A program made the translations under genes and the position numbers. From Planctomycetaceae bacterium (GTDB taxonomy: Bacteria; Planctomycetota; Planctomycetia; Planctomycetales; Planctomycetaceae): DNA of 14,102 nucleotides. Under the pieces are notes generated by a model. That model saw only the letters and a program-made list of their open reading frames with translations. It did not search any database and was not told the DNA's origin. The DNA lies in NCBI GenBank assembly GCA_003445035.1, contig DLVV01000128.1:1-14102 (forward strand), written 5' to 3'. Below are positions 6,355 to 12,497 of the stretch, in pieces; the stretch's first letter is position 1, and every line of letters begins with the position of its first letter.

Positions 6355-8220
6355 ATGCGCAATCGACAACTCCTCTGTCTCGTCCCACTGATCCTGGCTG
6401 GTTTTGCGACAGGCTCGGCCGCCGCAGGAAAAGTGGTCAAGGACATCGAGTTCGCCAACGTCAACCGGCAGAGCCTGAAACTCGACCTGCACCTGCCAGA
6501 GACACCAAGGGGATCCCGGCTGGTTGTCTGGATTCACGGGGGTGGTTGGCGAGCCGGATCGAAGAATCGCTGCCAGCTGTCCTGGCTGTCGAATTACGGC
6601 TACACCGTTGCCAGCATCTCCTACCGTTTCTCCGACATCGCCAAGTTTCCGGCCCAGTTGCACGACTGCAAGGCCGCCATCCGCTGGCTGAGGGCCCACG
6701 CCGGGGATCACGGTTACCTGGCGGACCGGATCGTCGTCTCCGGTGCCAGTGCCGGAGGTCACCTGGCGACACTGGTGGGCACGACCGGAGGAAATGACAA
6801 GCTCGAGGGAACCGTGGGAGGAAATCTCGACCAGTCATCACGTGTCCAGGCCGTGGCGGACTTCTACGGTGCGACCGACTTCGTACTCAGAAGCCGGACG
6901 CAACCCTCACGGGCCAACAAGAAGGGCTCGGTCGTCTACAACCTGCTGGGCGGAGGTGCCGACCAGAAAGTGAAACTGGCCAAACAGGCCTCCGCCGTGT
7001 ACCACGTGACCACCGATGATCCCCCGCTACTGGTGTTCCACGGTGACATGGACAAGACGGTGCTGCTGGATCAGTCCCGGTCGATCGAGCGGGCCTACCG
7101 GAAAGCCGGCCTCCCGGTCCAACTCCACGTCGTGTCCGGCTCCGGACACGGAGGCACCACGTTCTACACCGGCCAAAACGGCAAACGGCTCCTCAGTTTC
7201 CTGCAGCTGCACATGGAACGGGCTGGAACACAGACGTCGCTGAAGTACTCCGACCCCAAACCCCGGCGTTACAAGATTTCGGAGCGGGCCAGCGTCATCG
7301 ATACCCGGGCCAAGGAACATCCCGAGATCGATTTCGTGTTCGCCGCCGGCGGCCAGGTCAAGGACCGGCAGCAGGCGATCGTCGACACCCGGGTCGCCCC
7401 GCGAGGCAAGCTGGTGATCTGGCTGATGAGCCACAACTCGGGCCTGTTCGACCGTCTCTCCAGCTACGGCCTGCATGCGATCCAGGTCCACTACGCCAAC
7501 CGGTGGTTCGGCAAGATCTGCCGCGAAAACCCGGTGGGCAACATGTGTCGCGGAGACGCGAGGCTCGAGGCGGCCACCGGCGAGGACCACAGTCCCAATC
7601 TCTCGATCCCCAAGCCGGACGGCATGATGGAGCGGTCACGCCAGTTCGTGATGTGGCTGGCCAAAAAGAACCCGCAGGGCAAGTGGAGCCACTTCCTGAC
7701 ACCCGACGGCAGTGACCTGAGATGGGATGACGTGATCGTGGCGGGCATCTCGCACGGTTCGACCACTGCCGCCCGGTTCGCGGTGCACAAGAAGGTCAGC
7801 CGCGTGGTGATGTTCTCCGGGCCACGCGACCAGTACCAGACCTGGCAGAAATTGCCCTCGGCCACTCCCACCAACCGCTTCTTCGGGTTCACCCACGTCC
7901 TGGACACCGGCTGGTCCGGCGATCACTACTGCCGATCGTGGGAACTGCTGGGCCTGCACAAGCACGGGGCGATCGTCGATGTCGACAAGTCCGCAGCACC
8001 GTTCGGTACTTCTCGCCGGCTGGTCAGCACCTTCGACGTCGGCGGCAACACCAGGCGGGCACACGTCGCCGTCGTCCCCGGGGGCAGTGCCCGACGCGAT
8101 GCGGCCGGAAAGTACCTGCACGAGGCCGCCTGGAAGTACCTGTTCACGCACCCGGTCGGAGTCACCGGGAAGGCCGTCCCGCAGGACAAGAACTGCAACA
8201 AAAACCTGAAGCAGAAGTGA
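6355..8220 (+). CDS. Secreted fusion of two alpha/beta-hydrolase domains (esterase-like plus BPSS1187-like)
   Basis: A 621-residue protein with a signal peptide (MRNRQLLCLVPLILAGFATG, cut near SAAAG). Domain 1, about 26-290, is an esterase/acetylesterase-type hydrolase: oxyanion loop HGGGW at 61-65, nucleophile S132 in GASAG, acid D231 or D233 in FHGDMD, and H265 in GSGHGG. Domain 2, about 300-600, has a second nucleophile elbow, S466 in GISHG, after strand VIVAG, a candidate acid near D517 (VLDTGW) and a candidate His at 570 (RRAHVAVVP). It resembles proteins annotated as BPSS1187-type alpha/beta hydrolases; that family name comes from memory. Together these suggest de-acylation of a carbohydrate or similar ester outside the cytoplasm. 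AGGAA at 6340-6344 supports the ATG at 6355. It is the last gene of the plus-strand cluster, 57 bases after the enolase-superfamily gene. Confidence 0.88.
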   Translation: MRNRQLLCLVPLILAGFATGSAAAGKVVKDIEFANVNRQSLKLDLHLPETPRGSRLVVWIHGGGWRAGSKNRCQLSWLSNYGYTVASISYRFSDIAKFPAQLHDCKAAIRWLRAHAGDHGYLADRIVVSGASAGGHLATLVGTTGGNDKLEGTVGGNLDQSSRVQAVADFYGATDFVLRSRTQPSRANKKGSVVYNLLGGGADQKVKLAKQASAVYHVTTDDPPLLVFHGDMDKTVLLDQSRSIERAYRKAGLPVQLHVVSGSGHGGTTFYTGQNGKRLLSFLQLHMERAGTQTSLKYSDPKPRRYKISERASVIDTRAKEHPEIDFVFAAGGQVKDRQQAIVDTRVAPRGKLVIWLMSHNSGLFDRLSSYGLHAIQVHYANRWFGKICRENPVGNMCRGDARLEAATGEDHSPNLSIPKPDGMMERSRQFVMWLAKKNPQGKWSHFLTPDGSDLRWDDVIVAGISHGSTTAARFAVHKKVSRVVMFSGPRDQYQTWQKLPSATPTNRFFGFTHVLDTGWSGDHYCRSWELLGLHKHGAIVDVDKSAAPFGTSRRLVSTFDVGGNTRRAHVAVVPGGSARRDAAGKYLHEAAWKYLFTHPVGVTGKAVPQDKNCNKNLKQK

Positions 8221-8222
8221 AC

Positions 8223-8242
8223 CCGGTTCCCCGCTGAACCGG
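8223..8242. terminator. Hairpin between convergent genes, candidate bidirectional terminator
   Basis: CCGGTTC at 8223-8229 pairs perfectly with GAACCGG at 8236-8242 around a 6-base loop. It fills most of the 30-base gap between the hydrolase stop (8220) and the minus-strand DUF1501 stop (8251). There is no T-run on either side, so intrinsic termination is uncertain, but the position is ideal for separating the two transcripts. Confidence 0.5.
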
Positions 8243-8250
8243 AAGGGGAC

Positions 8251-9546
8251 CTAGATCAGTCCCTTGATCGGCTGGCCGGTGCCCAGCATCGGGATCGGAC
8301 GTCCGGCCGGATCGTCGAACGATGTCTCGCGTTCGATGCCGAGCACGTGGAAAACGGTCGCCATCAGTTCCTGCGGCCCCACCTTGCCACCGGCCGGCAC
8401 CTCGGCCTTCGGCGACGACTTGCCAACCACCTGGCCCATGTTCAATCCGCCCCCGGCCAGCGCCAGCGTGCTCAACGGACCCCAGTGATCACGTCCGGCG
8501 TTCTTGTTGATCCGCGGCGTGCGACCGAACTCGCCCGAGATGACCAGCAGGATGTTCTTGTCGAGACCACGCTGGTGAATGTCCGAAACGAATGCCGACA
8601 CCGCACGGTCCACCTGGGGACCGCGGCCGTTCATCCCGCCCGCCACGTTTCCGTGCATGTCCCAGCCCTGCAAAGAAACCGCGACGAATCCGCACCCGAC
8701 CTCGCACAGACGACGGGCCGTCAACAGCGACTGGCCCAGTCCGCCGCCGTACTTGGCAACGACCCTGGGGTCTTCTCGCTTCATGTCGAAGGCCTGCGTG
8801 GCCTTGCCCAGAATCAGGCTGAACGCCTGGTGGTTCATTCCGTCGATCCCGTCCATCACGCCCTTGGCGTCAACATCGCGTCGGATCTTGTCGAGACCCT
8901 TCAGCAACGAACGCCGGTCTTCCAGACGAGACACCTGGGTTGTCAGGTTCATGTTCGCGCGTGACGGGCCACTGGGAGTGAACGGGCCGAAGGCCTTACC
9001 CAGCCACGCGGAACCGGGAATGATGGGGGCATCGGTGTTGAACCCGATATTGCCCATCTGCACGTAAGTCGGCATGCCCGTCAGCGGGTGATTGGGACCC
9101 CGCACGCGAGATGTGATGGACCCCAACGACGGGCGGTTGCGAGGGCCGTAACCGGTGTTCACCCAGAAGGCACCCGTGTTGTGGCTGCTGCTGGGAACCA
9201 CGAACGACCGCACGAAGGTCATCCGGTCGGCCTGCTCGGCCATCCCCTTGAAGTGACCACCCAGAGTCACACCGGGCAACCTTGTCTTCACTTCACCCGA
9301 TACGCTGCGGTACTCCTTCGGAGCGGTCATCTTGGGATCGAAGGTCTCGATGTGCGTCGGCCCACCATTGAGCCACAGCCAGACCACCGAGGTGTCACGG
9401 GTGACTCCGGCCGGTTTGGCAGCCCGTGCGGACATCAGGTTCGACAGGTTCAGCCCGCCGAAACCCAGTCCTCCAATCTGCAACGCGCTCCGACGCGTGA
9501 TTCCAGCGCAGTTGGTCGACTTCTCACCAAACAGAACCTTCAACAT
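8251..9546 (-). CDS. DUF1501 protein with Tat-type signal (second copy)
   Basis: A 431-residue DUF1501 protein from the ATG at 9546. The twin-arginine signal is ITRRSALQIGGLGFGG (R18, R19). Family landmarks are clear: WLWLNGGPTHIETFDPK near 56-72, SLQGWDMHG near 291-299, ISGEFGRTP at 336-344 and GRDHW at 351-355. This is the more typical family form, unlike the first copy with EHGRTP. It has no formylglycine motif. The function of the family is unknown; the fold is related to alkaline phosphatases. CTCCC on the plus strand at 9555-9559 gives GGGAG 8 bases before the ATG and decides the start. A TTG at 9585 would add 13 residues and is less likely. The gene is divergent from the sulfatase at 9805 and convergent with the hydrolase fusion. 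Confidence 0.92.
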   Translation of the reverse strand: MLKVLFGEKSTNCAGITRRSALQIGGLGFGGLNLSNLMSARAAKPAGVTRDTSVVWLWLNGGPTHIETFDPKMTAPKEYRSVSGEVKTRLPGVTLGGHFKGMAEQADRMTFVRSFVVPSSSHNTGAFWVNTGYGPRNRPSLGSITSRVRGPNHPLTGMPTYVQMGNIGFNTDAPIIPGSAWLGKAFGPFTPSGPSRANMNLTTQVSRLEDRRSLLKGLDKIRRDVDAKGVMDGIDGMNHQAFSLILGKATQAFDMKREDPRVVAKYGGGLGQSLLTARRLCEVGCGFVAVSLQGWDMHGNVAGGMNGRGPQVDRAVSAFVSDIHQRGLDKNILLVISGEFGRTPRINKNAGRDHWGPLSTLALAGGGLNMGQVVGKSSPKAEVPAGGKVGPQELMATVFHVLGIERETSFDDPAGRPIPMLGTGQPIKGLI

Positions 9547-9554
9547 GGATCCAA

Positions 9555-9559
9555 CTCCC
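9555..9559 (-). promoter_or_regulatory. Ribosome binding site of the second DUF1501 gene
   Basis: On the minus strand this reads GGGAG, 8 bases before the ATG at 9546. It supports that start over the TTG at 9585. Confidence 0.6.
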
Positions 9560-9618
9560 GTGACAGTTTTCCGTTCCAAGAGCAAAGTCGCTGACGCATC
9601 AACCGCTCTCGATGTTAC

Positions 9619-9647
9619 GTTTTATCCCGCTCACAGGGCCGCCGCAA
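9619..9647 (-). promoter_or_regulatory. Candidate sigma70-like promoter for the minus-strand DUF1501 gene
   Basis: On the minus strand TTGCGG (9642-9647) and TAAAAC (9619-9624) are separated by exactly 17 bases. They match the -35 and -10 consensus at 3 and 4 of 6 positions. The -10 lies about 70 bases before the ATG at 9546. The match is modest and is based on the E. coli consensus, which may not fit planctomycetes. Confidence 0.3.
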
Positions 9648-9804
9648 TGGCAACACTTTCCCGTCATTGAAAAGCCACCACAAAATGCTGTAAGCCGGGG
9701 CGATGCCGGCGGCTTCGGCCCGATTTTTCTCCGGTTCGGCTACAATCGGCATCCCCTTTCATTTTCTATCGACCAATTGCACCCCGGAAAACCGGACGGA
9801 ATTC

Positions 9805-11217
9805 ATGAAGCGGTGGCTTGTTGGCCTGTTGCTGGTCGGTTGGCTGGTCTCACCAGCCGAGGCCCGGAAACCGAACATCCTGTTCATCTTCACCGATGAC
9901 CAGGCCCCGTGGGCACTGGGCGCCTCGGGCAACCCCCTGGCCAAGACCCCCCACATGGATCGAATCGCCCGCGAGGGAGCCTACCTGCCCAACGCCTACA
10001 CGGTCACACCCGTCTGCAGCCCGTCACGGGCAGCATTGATGACCAGCCGGTACGGCACGGAGGTGGGGATCACCGACTGGATTCACCCGCGTCGCGAAGC
10101 CAAGTTGGGACTGGATCCCAAGTTCCCCGTCTGGCCACGCGAGTTGAAAAAGGCGGGCTATCGCACCGCGCTGGTCGGCAAGTGGCACCTGGGTCGGCAG
10201 GACAACCAGCATCCCACCCGCTACGGCTTCGACCACTTCATGGGCCACCGCCAGGGTGGCTGGAGTCCGGTCAACCCGACGCTCGAGAAAGACGGCACGA
10301 ACCGGAAATTCGAGGGCCTGACCGCCGACGTGCTGGCCGACGAGGCGTTGGCCTACGTCCGCGCCAACAGGTCGCACCCGTTCCTGCTCTGCTGGCACAC
10401 CCGGGCCCCTCACGCCCGCTGGTTGCCGGTGGCCGAGGAGGACATGGCACCTTACAAGGGCGTCGACGTCCCCATCCCCAACCCCGACTACCCGAAGCTG
10501 GACGTGCCCCGGGTCAAGCGGATGACCCGCGAGTACCTGGCCAGCGTGCGGAGCGTTGACCGGAACGTGGGGCGAATGCTCAAGGCGCTCGACGAACTCA
10601 AGCTGGCCGACCACACGATCGTGATCTTCAGTTCCGACCATGGTTACAACATGGGCCACAACGGCATCTGGCACAAAGGCAACGGCCACTGGGTGCTGAA
10701 ACCCCCACCACCGGCCACCGACAACATCCCCCGGGGCCAACGCCCCAACATGTATGACAACTCGATCAAGGTCCCGACGATGATCCGCTGGCCGGGCGTG
10801 ATCCGGCCGGGCACCGTCGTGAAGCAGACCGTCTCGAACCTCGACTGGTTCCCGACAATTTTGGCGATGGCGGGTGTGTCGACCCAGCCGTCGTGGCGAC
10901 TGCGAGGCCGAGACTTCACCCCGCTGCTGAAGGGCCGGAAACCGACCGACTGGGACAACACCTACTACGCCGAATACAGCACCCACCACCAGTCACGCAC
11001 TCACATGCGGATGATCTCGACCGGCCAGTGGAAACTCATCCGCGATTTCCTGAACCCGATACGTGACGAGTTGTATCACCTGGCTCGAGACCCCGACGAA
11101 GCGACCAACCTGATCCGCTCGAAGGACCCCAAGGTCCGGTCGGTCGTCGCCGACCTGCACATGCAACTGGTCGCCCGGATGAAGATCAACGGAGACACGG
11201 TCCCCCGGACCCGCTGA
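9805..11217 (+). CDS. Secreted type I sulfatase with canonical CSPSR motif
   Basis: A 470-residue sulfatase with a clear signal peptide, MKRWLVGLLLVGWLVSPAEA, followed by RKPNILFIFTDDQ with metal ligands D31 and D32. The active-site motif is C71-S-P-S-R75 then AALMT, the canonical substrate for conversion of Cys to formylglycine. GKWHLG lies at 125-130 and SSDHG at 276-280, completing the active site. It should hydrolyse a sulfate ester on an extracellular or periplasmic substrate. The particular sugar is not identifiable. The N-terminal and C-terminal patterns differ from the sulfatase at 843-2450, so the two are not recent duplicates. The ATG at 9805 was chosen because it begins the signal peptide; GGA at 9798-9800 is a weak ribosome site. 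An ATG at 9703 would place 34 extra residues before the signal. No formylglycine-generating or anaerobic maturase gene is in the window. Confidence 0.94.
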   Translation: MKRWLVGLLLVGWLVSPAEARKPNILFIFTDDQAPWALGASGNPLAKTPHMDRIAREGAYLPNAYTVTPVCSPSRAALMTSRYGTEVGITDWIHPRREAKLGLDPKFPVWPRELKKAGYRTALVGKWHLGRQDNQHPTRYGFDHFMGHRQGGWSPVNPTLEKDGTNRKFEGLTADVLADEALAYVRANRSHPFLLCWHTRAPHARWLPVAEEDMAPYKGVDVPIPNPDYPKLDVPRVKRMTREYLASVRSVDRNVGRMLKALDELKLADHTIVIFSSDHGYNMGHNGIWHKGNGHWVLKPPPPATDNIPRGQRPNMYDNSIKVPTMIRWPGVIRPGTVVKQTVSNLDWFPTILAMAGVSTQPSWRLRGRDFTPLLKGRKPTDWDNTYYAEYSTHHQSRTHMRMISTGQWKLIRDFLNPIRDELYHLARDPDEATNLIRSKDPKVRSVVADLHMQLVARMKINGDTVPRTR

Positions 11218-11219
11218 AT

Positions 11220-11240
11220 CCCTCATCCACTGATGAAGGG
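11220..11240 (+). terminator. Hairpin after the sulfatase gene, candidate terminator
   Basis: CCCTCATC at 11220-11227 pairs with GATGAAGGG at 11232-11240 with one bulged A and a 4-base loop. It is followed by TTT and begins 3 bases after the sulfatase stop. The T-run is short, so this is a plausible but weak intrinsic terminator. Confidence 0.45.
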
Positions 11241-11336
11241 TTTGTGCCTCCACCAAGCGGCTGCTCTACTAGACGGGTCGTCGCGGTGTGGGGACCTCCG
11301 GCGATCAGTCGTCACATCCCCGTCTCTGAGACACGC

Positions 11337-11342
11337 AAGGAA
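11337..11342 (+). promoter_or_regulatory. Ribosome binding site of the TlpA-like gene
   Basis: AAGGAA lies 6 bases before the ATG at 11349 and supports this start. The in-frame ATG at 11244 would place 35 unrelated residues ahead of the signal peptide. Confidence 0.6.
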
Positions 11343-11348
11343 TTCCCC

Positions 11349-12467
11349 ATGCATTGGACACGGATTCTCTTCACCGCCGTACTGTGCGGAGTGCTGGTGG
11401 CACCAGTTCCTGCCGCTGATGACGCCAAGGCCAAAACTGCCAAGCCGGCTGTCAACGTGACCGAGATCCACGAGGTTCTCGAAGACGACGTCGCCTTGAA
11501 CGCCTTCTTTGCCAAGTCATTCCGAGTCATCGGCCAACTCGTCACCCGCGATGCCAACGCCGCCGAAAAACTGATCGACGCCCTCGAAGCCGAGATCAAG
11601 AAGGCCAAGCCCAAGAACCCCAAGAGCCTGAACCTGATCCCTCGAGCGACCCGGGCGATCACCGTTTACCGTGACCGGATCGCATTGTCACGGGTCAAGA
11701 TCGAGGATCTGCAGAAGGCGCTGAAGAAAAACGCCGCCCAGCCAAAGACGATCCGGCAATACAGCCAGAAGGCCGGCCAGCAGATTTCCGGACTGGCTCG
11801 TAGCGATCCCGACCAGGCCGAGAAGAAACAGAAGGCCGCCCTCACATTCCTCAACGGACTGGCTCTCAACGAATCCGCCGCCGCCGCACTCAAGGCTGTC
11901 ACAGCGGCCAAGGCGTCGCTGAAACGTTTTGATCGAACGATCGCCTCGACTCGAAAACTCGTGGCACTCAACGGCAAGAACATCGCGCCGCTGCAGGTCG
12001 AAAAGTGGGTCAACGGCACGCCTCTGACCGATGACGACCTCAAGGGCAAGGTCGTCGTTCTCGACTTCTGGGCGGTCTGGTGCGGGCCGTGCATCCGCAC
12101 CTTCCCGCACCTGATCAAGTGGCAGGCCAAGTACGACAAGAACGACTTCGTGCTGATCGGCCTGACCAGCTACTACAAGCGGTACAGCTTCAACGACAAG
12201 ACCGGGCAACTCTCCAGGGCCCAGGCACCACAGACCGCCGAGCAGGAGCAGGAGATGGTCCAGCAGTTTGCCGACTTCCACAAGCTGAAGCACCGCCTGG
12301 CGATCCAGCCCAAGGGTTCGACGCTCTCCAAGTACTACGGCGTCAGCGGAATTCCCCATGTCACCGTCATCGACAAGAAGGGGAAGATCCGCATGACACG
12401 GGTCGGCAGCGGTCCGGCCAATGCGACGGCGATCCAGGAACTGGTCGAGAAGCTGATCAAGGAATAG
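11349..12467 (+). CDS. TlpA-like thiol-disulfide oxidoreductase with N-terminal helical domain
   Basis: A 372-residue exported thioredoxin-fold protein. The signal peptide is MHWTRILFTAVLCGVLVAPV, cut near PAADD. Residues about 35-205 are Ala/Lys/Glu-rich and look largely helical, with no named domain that I recognise. The TlpA/AhpC-type thioredoxin domain runs from about 215 to 372: LKGKVVVLDFWAVWCGPC with the redox pair C245 and C248, a cis-Pro at P336 in SGIPHVTVID, and a C-terminal helix. Family members reduce or exchange disulfides in the periplasm, including the cysteines of apocytochrome c. The next gene encodes a CxxCH-containing protein 30 bases downstream, so a role in its maturation or redox state is a reasonable inference. 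The 131-base gap upstream contains the hairpin ending the sulfatase transcript and otherwise nothing identifiable. Confidence 0.92.
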   Translation: MHWTRILFTAVLCGVLVAPVPAADDAKAKTAKPAVNVTEIHEVLEDDVALNAFFAKSFRVIGQLVTRDANAAEKLIDALEAEIKKAKPKNPKSLNLIPRATRAITVYRDRIALSRVKIEDLQKALKKNAAQPKTIRQYSQKAGQQISGLARSDPDQAEKKQKAALTFLNGLALNESAAAALKAVTAAKASLKRFDRTIASTRKLVALNGKNIAPLQVEKWVNGTPLTDDDLKGKVVVLDFWAVWCGPCIRTFPHLIKWQAKYDKNDFVLIGLTSYYKRYSFNDKTGQLSRAQAPQTAEQEQEMVQQFADFHKLKHRLAIQPKGSTLSKYYGVSGIPHVTVIDKKGKIRMTRVGSGPANATAIQELVEKLIKE

Positions 12468-12483
12468 ACGGCGGCCCCGTCCC

Positions 12484-12490
12484 GGAGGAG
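12484..12490 (+). promoter_or_regulatory. Ribosome binding site of the PSCyt gene
   Basis: GGAGGAG, a near-perfect Shine-Dalgarno, lies 7 bases before the ATG at 12498. It sits in the 30-base gap after the TlpA-like gene, so the two are probably one transcript with independent strong initiation of the second. Confidence 0.8.
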
Positions 12491-12497
12491 CCGTCCG

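Larger units (their letters stand above)
9547..9804. other. Divergent intergenic region between DUF1501 (minus) and sulfatase (plus)
   Basis: A 258-base spacer between divergent starts. It holds a candidate minus-strand promoter (separate entry) and, on the plus strand, TACAAT at 9741-9746, 59 bases before the sulfatase ATG, as a possible -10 without a recognisable -35. A weak 5-base stem, GCCGG 9694-9698 with CCGGC 9706-9710, lies just upstream. No gene is apparent. Confidence 0.4.

Noticed and set aside
5095..6762. A 555-codon open frame on the minus strand opposite the enolase-superfamily gene
   Set aside because: It is antisense to a gene with a complete catalytic motif set. Its translation has no recognisable domain, and long antisense frames are expected when third codon positions are GC-rich.
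10024..10989. A 321-codon minus-strand open frame opposite the second sulfatase
   Set aside because: Antisense shadow of a sulfatase with an intact active site; no motif supports it.
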